Source: Comamonas sp. JUb58 (GTDB lineage Bacteria > Pseudomonadota > Gammaproteobacteria > Burkholderiales > Burkholderiaceae_C). From it: DNA of 64,000 nucleotides. Of this stretch, positions 46,448 to 54,412 are shown piece by piece. The translations under genes and the position numbers were made by a program. The stretch covers positions 1-64,000 of the forward strand of contig NZ_SOAL01000027.1 of assembly GCF_004364775.1 (NCBI RefSeq), in the 5' to 3' direction. Each line of letters opens with the position of its first letter. The stretch's first letter is position 1. A model generated the notes under the pieces. The model did not search any database, was not told the DNA's origin, and saw nothing but the letters and a program-made list of their open reading frames with translations.

Positions 46448-48192
46448 GCTGTATTTTGCAGGTTTTCCGGTCTTCGGATGTTCTCCGTGACTCTTAAAAG
46501 CTCATCTACTGAGCTTTTACTTGAATAATGCTGAATAAGTATAACTGTATTTAAAAGAATATCTAATTTACCATTATTTAAGCATTGATAGAAAATTATA
46601 TTATTTGCATTTTCATCATTAAAGTATTGATTGCCTTTGTTTTCTTCATCTGTGCATAAATCAAAATAATTAAAATTATCGAATATTTCGCCATTTTTTA
46701 AAATGACAGCAAAACCCCTCTTCGTCTCTTCTTCAAAGAATTTTTGAACAATAGCTTCATTAACTTCACATCTAGATTTTACAAGCTCGAAAGAATTACC
46801 AGAATGCCTTTTATTAAATTCAACATTCAAAATAATTTGATTTAAATAATCCTTTGAATGCCTTACATTAAAACAATCTTCCTGTTGTATTGATTGATAT
46901 TCCAATAAGCAATACTGCTTTTTCTCAATTAAAACAGTTTGAGAGTTTTCTCGATAAATTACACCAATAAATTTATTATCAATTGAATAATTTTCAAATT
47001 TATGAGAATGATTTTTCAAAAATTCGTAAAAATTACGAGTATCAAAAATGTTATACAAATCTTTTGTCAAAGCTTTTTCATAAGCCTTGCAATTACTGCA
47101 AAGGTGATTAAATTTACCGAGGCAATTTTCAACACCAAAAAAACTAAAACCTCTAATTGAATAAAAACTTCTGCAAGCTTCAACCTTTAAATCATCATCT
47201 TTATTTATTTCTTTTGAAATATATTTAAATAAATAAGTTGAAGCCGTTGCCTTTCCATTGTTAATCCTTATATCCCACTCTAATAATTTTTTATGTACAT
47301 TTACACCTAAAAAATCGGCTATTTTTATTCTTTCTCTTGTTTCAACATCTCTTATTATTTGATGTATTACATTATTATCTCTATAACTGTGATATAGCAT
47401 AATATGCATATGTAATGTTGAGTCAAGCATAACCTCATTAACTTTGATACCAAAGAAATCAGCTCCAACCTTTAAGCCTGCTTTTGCTAAATTAGCCCGA
47501 ATCAATTCCCAATAATTATTTATCATGGCAACAGCCTCGCCAGGCTTAGCCCCTCTATAAGTGCAATTTCCGTTTTTTGGATTGCAATGCATGTAGCCAG
47601 GCAAAGATAAAGTTATAAATGAAAAAGTAAAAGTTTTATCAAATGCTATATCTTCCAAAGTTTTAGAAATTCTATAATTCTGTGCTCTTCTATGTCTTCT
47701 AGTTTCTTTAATTGAATTAAGTTTAAAAAATCTGCCATTTTTTCCAATTAATCGATGGCTTTTTATAAATTCCTCTTGTTTTTTCTGTTGCTCTTTATAT
47801 ATATTCAATAAAGAAAATGGCAATTGTTTAGCCCCATTTCTTCCTATAAATTTCAAAAGCTGAGCAGACCATAACAATAATTCTTTTTTTTCTTTGCTCA
47901 ATTTTCTTGCATTCTTATCATTTTTAGAAGTCACAACTGTGTTTAACTTCTTCCAATGCTCAAACTTCCAGAGCTTGACAAACATAGGCACAGACTTACG
48001 GAAAGCCTCTACATCACCTTTAAATATGTTTTTAATAGTCCAGTCCATCTGGGCTTTATGAACATCAGGAAAGAACTTCCAAGCCTCCACAGTCTCAACA
48101 ACAACAGGTAACGGATGATTATTTAAATCATCGCCTTCTATTTCTAAATGCCATAAAGGGTTTTGTTTTGTATAGTTTTCTATTTCATTCAT
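46444..48192 (-). CDS. HUH replication endonuclease, phage gpA type
   Basis: 582 residues. Residues ~188-330 resemble the replication gene A protein family (Phage_GPA): FITLSLPGYMHCNP, a WELIRANLAKAGL helix, the HUH metal motif HMH (His261, His263) and the paired tyrosines YLFKY (Tyr320, Tyr324) with YISKEIN. Such proteins nick one strand and stay covalently bound for rolling-circle replication. A cysteine cluster (CLGKFNHLCSNC) near residue 370 may bind zinc. It supports replication of the excised circle. Dyads upstream may be its origin. Confidence 0.85.
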   Translation of the reverse strand: MNEIENYTKQNPLWHLEIEGDDLNNHPLPVVVETVEAWKFFPDVHKAQMDWTIKNIFKGDVEAFRKSVPMFVKLWKFEHWKKLNTVVTSKNDKNARKLSKEKKELLLWSAQLLKFIGRNGAKQLPFSLLNIYKEQQKKQEEFIKSHRLIGKNGRFFKLNSIKETRRHRRAQNYRISKTLEDIAFDKTFTFSFITLSLPGYMHCNPKNGNCTYRGAKPGEAVAMINNYWELIRANLAKAGLKVGADFFGIKVNEVMLDSTLHMHIMLYHSYRDNNVIHQIIRDVETRERIKIADFLGVNVHKKLLEWDIRINNGKATASTYLFKYISKEINKDDDLKVEACRSFYSIRGFSFFGVENCLGKFNHLCSNCKAYEKALTKDLYNIFDTRNFYEFLKNHSHKFENYSIDNKFIGVIYRENSQTVLIEKKQYCLLEYQSIQQEDCFNVRHSKDYLNQIILNVEFNKRHSGNSFELVKSRCEVNEAIVQKFFEEETKRGFAVILKNGEIFDNFNYFDLCTDEENKGNQYFNDENANNIIFYQCLNNGKLDILLNTVILIQHYSSKSSVDELLRVTENIRRPENLQNTA

Positions 48193-48250
48193 AATCTAAG
48201 AATTCGGTTATTTTTAATTTATCAGAAATAAATTAAAAGTCAAAAACAAT

Positions 48251-48301
48251 AAAGCCCCTTTCGGGGCTTTTCTTGTTCTGGCTACCACACCAGAATTTTT
48301 T
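48251..48301. other. Tandem hairpins upstream of rep (candidate origin or terminators)
   Basis: Stem 1: AAAGCCCC with GGGGCTTT at 48251-48270. Stem 2: TTCTGG with CCAGAA (48276-48281, 48290-48295), loop CTACCACA, followed by six T. They lie in the gap between the divergent rep and small-gene operon, where no plus-strand gene ends. Either insulating terminators or a double-strand origin for the HUH protein. Confidence 0.45.
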
Positions 48302-48397
48302 CTTAAAGATATGAATAATACAATCAGCATTGCACTAATCTAATTAAATAATATTCAATTAAATTTCCTTTGTCAAGACCAAACATCAAATATAAAT

Positions 48398-48425
48398 TTG
48401 ACTTGTGTTTTATTTTGTGTATCTT
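48398..48425 (+). promoter_or_regulatory. Promoter of the small-gene/mobilization operon
   Basis: TTGACT and TATCTT are separated by 16 bases, ahead of the first small gene at 48457 in an AT-rich stretch. No other good match is seen in the gap. Confidence 0.5.
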
Positions 48426-48456
48426 AAATAATATAACAACTTAAAAAAGGTTATAT

Positions 48457-48636
48457 ATGAAAGAAAATTTAGCAGACAAATTTAACAGACTTTACGAATT
48501 AAAAAAGAAAGATATTTTAAATCACAAAGAAGAAGAGGAAGAAAGGCAACTTATGCATTTTTTCAAAAGATTAAGAGCAGATATTGTTATTTTGCTTAAT
48601 CACAAAAAACACGAAATCAAAAAAGGAAAAATATAA
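48457..48636 (+). CDS. Small charged protein, 59 residues
   Basis: The start MKENLADKFNRLYELKKK is followed by an acidic run and an amphipathic helix; the end is HKKHEIKKGKI. AAAAAGG stands before the ATG. First of three small genes closely packed ahead of the mobilization genes. No known family recognised. Confidence 0.6.
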   Translation: MKENLADKFNRLYELKKKDILNHKEEEEERQLMHFFKRLRADIVILLNHKKHEIKKGKI

Positions 48637-48638
48637 TT

Positions 48639-48818
48639 ATGAACGAAATACTTGATTTTTTAAATGCTTATGCATTCTTAATTCTAGCCCTAATTTTTTC
48701 AGGTGTCTTTACAGCTATTGTTTGGAGAATTGAGAAAACTTTTAATACAATTTTTAGCAATGCAGAAATACAAGCGAGACTTAGAGAAGCTGAACAACTC
48801 AAAGGAGTTAAAAAATGA
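48639..48818 (+). CDS. Small membrane protein, 59 residues
   Basis: One membrane helix (residues ~8-30, AYAFLILALIFSGVFTAIVW) followed by a charged amphipathic tail. The start is two bases after the previous stop and the stop overlaps the next start by four bases. Possibly an entry- or mobilization-related accessory; inference only. Confidence 0.6.
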   Translation: MNEILDFLNAYAFLILALIFSGVFTAIVWRIEKTFNTIFSNAEIQARLREAEQLKGVKK

Positions 48819-49096
48819 TATGGCAAATAATTAAAAGTTTATTCACAAGCAGCAAGCCCAACGATATGGAAATTTATGGAATGTTTTATTCTTTATCAGT
48901 AACATTTATTATTTTTTGGATATTCGCAAAGCTTATAGCACACATCATTAACTCAACATCAGGAATTGATAAGAGACAAGAGATTGATGATAATTTCAAT
49001 AGAGAAATTAAAAGACAACAAAGAATCTATGACCATAAACAAAGACTTTTAAAACAAGAAAAACTTAAAAATATAGACAGGTATAAAGGTGATTAA
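48815..49096 (+). CDS. Small membrane protein with coiled-coil tail
   Basis: 93 residues. One membrane helix at ~25-48 and then a strongly basic helical tail (REIKRQQRIYDHKQRLLKQ). Overlaps the previous gene by ATGA. Architecture resembles small MbeD/MobB-like accessory proteins of mobilizable plasmids, but no sequence family is recognised. Confidence 0.6.
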   Translation: MIWQIIKSLFTSSKPNDMEIYGMFYSLSVTFIIFWIFAKLIAHIINSTSGIDKRQEIDDNFNREIKRQQRIYDHKQRLLKQEKLKNIDRYKGD

Positions 49097-49132
49097 TACC
49101 AATCTAAATACGATTTAGGCAGGTTAAGCGAA

Positions 49133-49213
49133 GTTTATTCGAAGAATAAACGAGGTAACTCACTAGCGACACAAAATAAATTTTGTCCTAGTGTTATATA
49201 TGGGGTTCCCCCA
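49133..49213 (+). other. Candidate oriT region
   Basis: Three dyads in a row. GTTTATTC-GAA-GAATAAAC (49133-49151) is followed by GGTAAC (49154-49159); this resembles the RSF1010/pSC101-type oriT, where a GTTTCTC-GAA-GAGAAAC stem is followed by GGTAA. Then CACTAG with CTAGTG (49161-49166, 49188-49193) around ACAAAAT/ATTTTGT, and a GGGG-TT-CCCC stem near 49202-49211. It lies just ahead of the mobC-mobA genes. Confidence 0.55.
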
Positions 49214-49244
49214 TGCCCCAAAAATAAAAACAACAAGGTTAATT

Positions 49245-49646
49245 ATGACAATAAAATTTAGTATAGAAGAACAAGACATAATAAACTATATTAAAAATTC
49301 ATCTTATAAAGGTGCCTGTTTATCATCAGAATCTGCTAGCAAGTATTTAAAAGAAGAAGATTTAAAAGATGTTCAATCGTTCAGCTGGAAGCCTATCAAA
49401 TGGAAAAATGAAACAGTTAAACTTTATAAGTTAATTAATTTAGTTGCATTCACTATTGAAGAAAAAGCAGAATTAAAAGACTTTGAAAAAGACGGAATAA
49501 ATTTTCTAGATGATGAATATAAAGATAAATTAGAGTTCGCTTTCTCTTGCTTTGTATTTATTAAAAATTTGAGAGACAAAGAATATTTAGAGCAAGAGAT
49601 TAAAAAATCAATTCCAAAACAAAAAACAAAAATATTGAAATTTTAA
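49245..49646 (+). CDS. Hypothetical protein upstream of mobC
   Basis: 133 residues from ATG 49245, with AAGG seven bases before it. Helix-rich, Lys/Glu-rich, starting MTIKFSIEEQDIINYIKNSS. No recognised family. It ends nine bases before mobC, so it is probably co-transcribed with the mobilization genes and may be an accessory to oriT recognition. Confidence 0.6.
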   Translation: MTIKFSIEEQDIINYIKNSSYKGACLSSESASKYLKEEDLKDVQSFSWKPIKWKNETVKLYKLINLVAFTIEEKAELKDFEKDGINFLDDEYKDKLEFAFSCFVFIKNLRDKEYLEQEIKKSIPKQKTKILKF

Positions 49647-49654
49647 GGAACAAA

Positions 49655-50035
49655 ATGCAAGAAAAAAGATTGAAAATTAAGTCTGGCAGAAGTGATAGAA
49701 CTGATACTTGTCAATATGTAAGAACGAAGCAAATACACATAAGAGCAAGCGAAGAAGAATTTAAAGAAATAGAAAAAAAAGCAATTGAACAAAAAAAATC
49801 AATAGCCAAATATCTACGAGATACAGCACTAACCAAACATCAAGCAAAGAAATATATAAATAATGAAAATATGTATTTAACGGTTTCTATGCTCAATCAG
49901 ATTCAAAAAATCGGTACTAATGTTAATCAAATCGCCTACAAATTGAATTCTCACTCAGCAACTAAACAAGACATACAAGATTTAAAAGAGGTCTTGCAAG
50001 AATTAAGAAGGCTAACAAAAAGAGGCAATAGATGA
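49655..50035 (+). CDS. mobC: MobC-like relaxosome accessory protein
   Basis: 126 residues. A ribbon-helix-helix N-terminal half (IHIRASEEEFKEIEKKAIEQKKSIAKYLRD) is followed by the MobC motif IQKIGTNVNQIAYKLN. It would bind oriT and help the relaxase nick. The stop overlaps the relaxase start (ATGA). Confidence 0.85.
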   Translation: MQEKRLKIKSGRSDRTDTCQYVRTKQIHIRASEEEFKEIEKKAIEQKKSIAKYLRDTALTKHQAKKYINNENMYLTVSMLNQIQKIGTNVNQIAYKLNSHSATKQDIQDLKEVLQELRRLTKRGNR

Positions 50036-51360
50036 TTATAAAAATCTTCAAAAATGTAGGAAAAGGCCCCTCCAAAGGCCCAATAAATTACCTTTTAGGC
50101 AAAGACTCAGAAGGAAAAGAACGAGCCATAAAGCCCGCTATATTTCAAGGTTGCAGACATTCAACAGCCTTTTTAATTGACCAAAACCACCGAGAGAATA
50201 AATATACTTCGGGAGTTGTTGCTTATAGACATAACGAAAAACCCAGCTATGAACAAATAAAAGAAATGTGCGACGATTTTCAAAAAACCTTTTTGCCAAA
50301 TATGTCTAATGATGATGTACCTATACTTTGGGTTTTACACAGAGAAAAAGGCAACACCGAATTACACTTTTTAATACCCAAACAAACTAGCAAAGGCCAG
50401 GCATTTAATGCTTTTCCACCTGGTGCTAAAAACATGGATTTAATGAAGTCCTGGCAAGTTCTACAAAATGACAAATCGGGGTATAAACAAGTAACCAGCG
50501 ACGGTTTTAGTTCATCTTTTGAAGCATTTGAGAAAAAAACAAGGAAGCCTCAATTTTCAAAGAAAATTAAACAAATGGCAAAAGATGGAAAGATTAAAAA
50601 TAGAGCTGATTTAATCAATTATTTAAATACTAATGGCCACAAAGTCACAAGAGCAGGACAAGATTACATATCTGTAAAATTTGCAGACAAAGAAAAATCT
50701 ATGAGATTTCAAGGAGAAATCTTTAAACCTGAAACAGACTATAATAAACTATTGAACACTTTTCAAAACACAGAATTGAGTAGACTAGATAGAGCTATAA
50801 ATACAAACAAATTAGAAAAATTGAAAGCCGAACGAAGTACATTCAATTTAAAAAGATACCAATCACCCAAAAAACCAAGGTTTGAAAATACAAGAAGAAA
50901 AAACAGCCGTTCGTTTATCAAAAATGAAGGCATAAAATCCCGTTTGTCATGTTCTAGCGAACATAAACAGCCTTCAAGCTACAACACTACCAGCCAGCCC
51001 ATAAAAACGAATGTAGCCCCCTCTATGCCCTCCTTAGAGGCAAAAGGCGAGAGCTTGCCCCCCAATTTGCAGGAGCGAAGCGAACTAGCTCCGACACCTA
51101 AACCGTCTCTAAATTTTGATAATTTCAAAAATAAATTATCAAATATTTCTGTAAATTCAACTCATCAATCAAGCAGTTCTTTAAGTTCCTTTGATAGTCA
51201 AATAGCCTCCTTATTGTCAAAAATGGCAGGAGTTAAAGACCCTTTAAAACTTGCAGAACTTCAACAAAAAATCGCAGTTTTAAGGGCTAAACAAACAGAA
51301 CAAGCATACAAAGAAAAGCACGACAAAGAGAAGCAAAATTCAAGGATTAAGATAGGATGA
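50032..51360 (+). CDS. mobA: MbeA-like relaxase (MOBP5-type)
   Basis: 442 residues. The N-terminal ~200 residues resemble ColE1 MbeA: the catalytic tyrosine in INYLLGKD (Tyr20), KYTSGVVAYRH, and the metal site HREKGNTELHFLIP. ColE1 relaxases use His-Glu-Asn; here the third position is histidine (His103, Glu110, His112). The following region (KNRADLINYLNTNGHKVTR) also matches MbeA. The C-terminal half is low-complexity, Ser/Lys-rich and ends in a helix. It would nick oriT and pilot the strand. Confidence 0.88.
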   Translation: MIIKIFKNVGKGPSKGPINYLLGKDSEGKERAIKPAIFQGCRHSTAFLIDQNHRENKYTSGVVAYRHNEKPSYEQIKEMCDDFQKTFLPNMSNDDVPILWVLHREKGNTELHFLIPKQTSKGQAFNAFPPGAKNMDLMKSWQVLQNDKSGYKQVTSDGFSSSFEAFEKKTRKPQFSKKIKQMAKDGKIKNRADLINYLNTNGHKVTRAGQDYISVKFADKEKSMRFQGEIFKPETDYNKLLNTFQNTELSRLDRAINTNKLEKLKAERSTFNLKRYQSPKKPRFENTRRKNSRSFIKNEGIKSRLSCSSEHKQPSSYNTTSQPIKTNVAPSMPSLEAKGESLPPNLQERSELAPTPKPSLNFDNFKNKLSNISVNSTHQSSSSLSSFDSQIASLLSKMAGVKDPLKLAELQQKIAVLRAKQTEQAYKEKHDKEKQNSRIKIG

Positions 51361-51376
51361 GATATGCAGACGAAAA

Positions 51377-51398
51377 AAAGCCCCTTGATAGGGGCTTT
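51377..51398. terminator. Terminator between mobA and the H-NS-like gene
   Basis: AAAGCCCC and GGGGCTTT pair around TTGATA between converging genes. Confidence 0.75.
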
Positions 51399-51413
51399 GT
51401 AATTTCAAATGCA

Positions 51414-51770
51414 TTACTTATTTATCAAATAATTTTGAATTTCATCTTCATACTTCTTGCCATTCTTTTCCCATTGCTCTACCAAGCTCGCCACCCATGC
51501 AGGCCTCTTGCCTCGGCCTCCTGACCAAGTTGCACCCGTAGCAGGGTCACGATATTTTGCCTCTGCTGGCTCCTTCTTTTCTGCCTTGTTTTTAGGAGCA
51601 ACATAGACAACGGGAGCAACAAACCCCAACTCTTCAAAGGTGATTTTGTAAGCTGAAATTTTTTCCTTAAGCTGTTGAATTACCTCATCTTTTTCAGACT
51701 CAATGAGTTTTGCCTCTTGTTCTTGCAGAGCTGCAATTTTTGCTTGAATGTCGCTCAGTGAAGTAGCCAT
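51414..51770 (-). CDS. H-NS family nucleoid-associated protein
   Basis: 118 residues. N-terminal coiled-coil oligomerisation region and C-terminal DNA-binding domain with KYRDPATGATWSGGRGKRPAWV, the AT-hook-like core motif of H-NS/BpH3-type proteins in betaproteobacteria. ATG has AGGAG nearby. As an AT-rich element's own H-NS it probably silences the element's genes or helps it go unnoticed by the host. Confidence 0.9.
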   Translation of the reverse strand: MATSLSDIQAKIAALQEQEAKLIESEKDEVIQQLKEKISAYKITFEELGFVAPVVYVAPKNKAEKKEPAEAKYRDPATGATWSGGRGKRPAWVASLVEQWEKNGKKYEDEIQNYLINK

Positions 51771-51843
51771 CAGAACTCCTAAAAATTAATTGACAACTAA
51801 TTCTTGCTCAAGTCTGAATTTCATGCAAGCTAATTTTTGTTTT

Positions 51844-52470
51844 TTATGCAATTACTTTTCTGTACCAAACGAAAGCTAACAGGATGACACCCAGCGCAAG
51901 AGCTATCACAACAGCAATAGCAACACAATAGAAAACTATCTTAGGTATAAGCATAGAGGGAATGGCTGAATCTTCAGTTTCTGGGTCCGCCTCAAAATAC
52001 TCATTTAATTTTGAAATTTTCCTATTCAATACCTTCATATAGATATACATAACAGGAACTGTTAGCAAACTGGGAATGAGAAAAATATTTCCTACTAGAA
52101 CGGCTGCTGCAATCACATTCCATACCATATGGTCACCCCATGTAATCACTCCTAGTCTGTGACTATATGCAACTGCTCCAGAGACTCCACGGATTCTGTT
52201 CTCCATGTACTCCAAAAACGGAGAGTGTTCATTTAGTCCCCTTGCTATTAGCCTACAACCAATAATTATGATGTTGCCGACCACCCATGCTGCATAGGCT
52301 TTCCCAACGAATTCAGCACTTAAAGGGCCAAATACCACAAAGAATACAACTGGAGAAAAAACAAATATCCAAAAAATGGCTTTTACTCTATTGAGAGCAG
52401 TAATAGAAGTAGTTTGTAGTTCTTTACGACTATGCATATGGGCAACTTCAAGAAATTTAATTAATTCCAA
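51844..52470 (-). CDS. Hypothetical multi-pass membrane protein
   Basis: 208 residues. About five hydrophobic segments (near residues 30-50, 55-80, 110-130, 130-150, 175-200). A short cytosolic loop carries ENRIRGVSGAVAYSHRLG. No family recognised. It overlaps the upstream lipoprotein gene by ten bases, so the two are coupled and may act together. Confidence 0.6.
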   Translation of the reverse strand: MELIKFLEVAHMHSRKELQTTSITALNRVKAIFWIFVFSPVVFFVVFGPLSAEFVGKAYAAWVVGNIIIIGCRLIARGLNEHSPFLEYMENRIRGVSGAVAYSHRLGVITWGDHMVWNVIAAAVLVGNIFLIPSLLTVPVMYIYMKVLNRKISKLNEYFEADPETEDSAIPSMLIPKIVFYCVAIAVVIALALGVILLAFVWYRKVIA

Positions 52471-52808
52471 TCAGAATTAGAATTGACCCATTTACCCTCG
52501 TGATTTTTCAACTTCAGCTTGAACTTTTCTTCAACTGTTTTATTGTTGTTTGTATTCCTTGAACCCGTAACCTCAATCTTGGCTGTTGCTGAACAGATAT
52601 AGAAGATTTCTCCATCCTTCTTGCAATCAACATCCTCAACACCTAGCAATTTAAATTCAATGTTTCTGTCTGCAATTCTTTCAATGCCTTGAATTTTGTC
52701 TAAGTTGTTGCCGTACACATTCACAACATCCTTTTTGCCAGGACCGTCTGAGCAGCCAGCCAACAGAAAAAGAGCAACGGTAAAAATGGTAGTTGATTTT
52801 TTATTCAT
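52461..52808 (-). CDS. Hypothetical lipoprotein
   Basis: 115 residues. Signal peptide with lipobox FLLAGC gives a lipid-anchored mature protein of about 97 residues with two further cysteines. No family recognised. It reads into the membrane protein gene. Possibly a cargo pair (envelope immunity or exclusion); inference only. Confidence 0.6.
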   Translation of the reverse strand: MNKKSTTIFTVALFLLAGCSDGPGKKDVVNVYGNNLDKIQGIERIADRNIEFKLLGVEDVDCKKDGEIFYICSATAKIEVTGSRNTNNNKTVEEKFKLKLKNHEGKWVNSNSDWN

Positions 52809-52953
52809 GATTTATCAAGGACTTAGAAGTTAAAGAGGTCTTTAGCTAGCCCCAATGAGGCAACCAGCTACCTGATGATAGCGCCAAAAGGTAACTATAT
52901 CCCGTGAAATCATATACCGTGGAGTTTTATACAACACTCCATGACCATGGGGC

Positions 52954-53208
52954 ATGGTAAAAAATCAAGACACTAAGAAGGTTCGTGCTCCAGAACTCAT
53001 AGCATTCGGTCAAGCTGTGAGGAAGCATAGGAAGGCATTGGGCTATTCCCAAGAGGCCTTTGGTGATGTGTGTGGGATAGACAGGAGCTACATGGGAGGG
53101 ATAGAGCGAGGCGAGCACAACCTAGCTCTTATCAACATCTTCAAGATCATTAGAGCATTAAAGCTCCAGCCATCGGCATTTTTCGTAGCACTCGACCAGG
53201 AAATTTAA
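52954..53208 (+). CDS. XRE-family helix-turn-helix regulator
   Basis: 84 residues. Single HTH domain: FGQAVRKHRKALGYSQEAFGDVCGIDRSYMGGIERGEHN, with LINIFKIIRALKLQPSAFF after it. Similar to small lambda-repressor-like regulators and R-M controller proteins, but no R-M genes are present. Upstream is GGAGT-10-ACTCC (52921-52940) as a candidate operator. Confidence 0.9.
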   Translation: MVKNQDTKKVRAPELIAFGQAVRKHRKALGYSQEAFGDVCGIDRSYMGGIERGEHNLALINIFKIIRALKLQPSAFFVALDQEI

Positions 53209-53263
53209 TCTACGTTAATTCCAGATCTTTGATGCTTTATCAGCGAGCTGGCACATCGAAAAA

Positions 53264-53297
53264 ACCGCTCACATACCCTGAATCGGATATGAGCGGT
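53264..53297. terminator. Hairpin after the XRE gene
   Basis: ACCGCTCACATA pairs with TATGAGCGGT (one bulged base), 56 bases past the XRE stop and preceded by an A-run. Confidence 0.5.
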
Positions 53298-53432
53298 CAA
53301 ATATAGAGAGCTTCTTTCTAATATAAGGAATTATAATTTCAATTCAGCGATTAGCCCTAACCATGCGCATTATGAAGAACTGACGCTATCGCCAAATCCT
53401 ATTTAGACCAAATGAATTAAATTAAAGCATCT

Positions 53433-54356
53433 TTACTTACCATTTATAGTAAAGGGTTGCCTACCTTTAATTTCAATCTCATACTGCGAACCTGGAATCC
53501 TATCCAAAATATTTGTCATTGCATTATCGACGTCGTTTCTGTGGGAACTTGATCCCCCTCCGTCATAAATATCATTAAAAAACCCTATCTCACCTCTAAA
53601 ACTCCAAGATCCATCATTACTCACCGATAATGTACCATCAACCAGCGCAGAAACATTTCCTATTATAAAGCGAGGCTTAAATCCATCATTAGCTGTATCA
53701 TAGCCAAATTGTCCGGAGTGATATTCATAATCACCCGCGATTGCTTTATTGTTCTCTATGAATGCAGAGAGTGTGTTATTAGGCGGACCAATATGTTGTA
53801 GCTTGGGGTTTATTCCTAGATTTCTGATGTCTAGAACTACGGTACCCGCTTCCGCCCCCACGCCACTGGCATAAAGCCATATTCCAGCAAATGGAAGAAA
53901 TGGGGTTCGCTGCATGACTCCCGCGATCAAGCCAGTCAGCTGCTGGGCAAACGTAGGAGATGCCGATACAATAATAGTTTGAAGCGTAGCTTCGTTTGTA
54001 CTCATAACTTCGGGGCTTCCAGTCCCTTTATTTACATTTACCAAAATGGCTGCGCCATTGGTAATTTCTTTTAAAACAGCCTCATTATCTTTTCTTAAAC
54101 ATGATAAAGCCCAATTTTCGAAATATTTCCCGCTATCAATCTGATTTTGGGTATACAGCATTCTCTTCATTTGATCACTATGCATCGGTGACCTAGGATG
54201 CATGATGAAAAAATCGGTGGATGGATCAACATCAAAAAACGGCTGTGGAGCTTCAACAACAACTTCTGGCAATGTCGGGTCAGCTTTTGCACTTCCTATC
54301 AACGTTAGAGGGACTAGACTTCCTTGCATTAAAAAATTACGCTTTGACAATGTCAC
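53433..54356 (-). CDS. Colicin M-like lipid II hydrolase (bacteriocin)
   Basis: 307 residues from GTG 54356, which has AAGGAG eight bases before it. C-terminal domain matches colicin M/pyocin M: the catalytic signature D-x-Y-D-x6-H-R is intact (Asp262, Tyr264, Asp265, His272, Arg273). These toxins cut undecaprenyl-pyrophosphate-MurNAc-type lipid II and stop wall synthesis in the periplasm. Unlike classical members it starts with a signal-like segment (KRNFLMQG, hydrophobic core, SAKA). TLPEVVVEAP follows at 28-37, which resembles a TonB box. Immunity gene candidate lies 56 bases upstream on the same strand. Confidence 0.85.
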   Translation of the reverse strand: MTLSKRNFLMQGSLVPLTLIGSAKADPTLPEVVVEAPQPFFDVDPSTDFFIMHPRSPMHSDQMKRMLYTQNQIDSGKYFENWALSCLRKDNEAVLKEITNGAAILVNVNKGTGSPEVMSTNEATLQTIIVSASPTFAQQLTGLIAGVMQRTPFLPFAGIWLYASGVGAEAGTVVLDIRNLGINPKLQHIGPPNNTLSAFIENNKAIAGDYEYHSGQFGYDTANDGFKPRFIIGNVSALVDGTLSVSNDGSWSFRGEIGFFNDIYDGGGSSSHRNDVDNAMTNILDRIPGSQYEIEIKGRQPFTINGK

Positions 54357-54412
54357 TTTAAAGCTCCTTGTGTTGAAATCGCATTCACTAAATAGAATCT
54401 TAAAAAACCTGG

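Noticed and set aside
52954..53208. XRE gene as controller of a restriction-modification system
   Set aside because: No methyltransferase or endonuclease motifs occur anywhere in the element.
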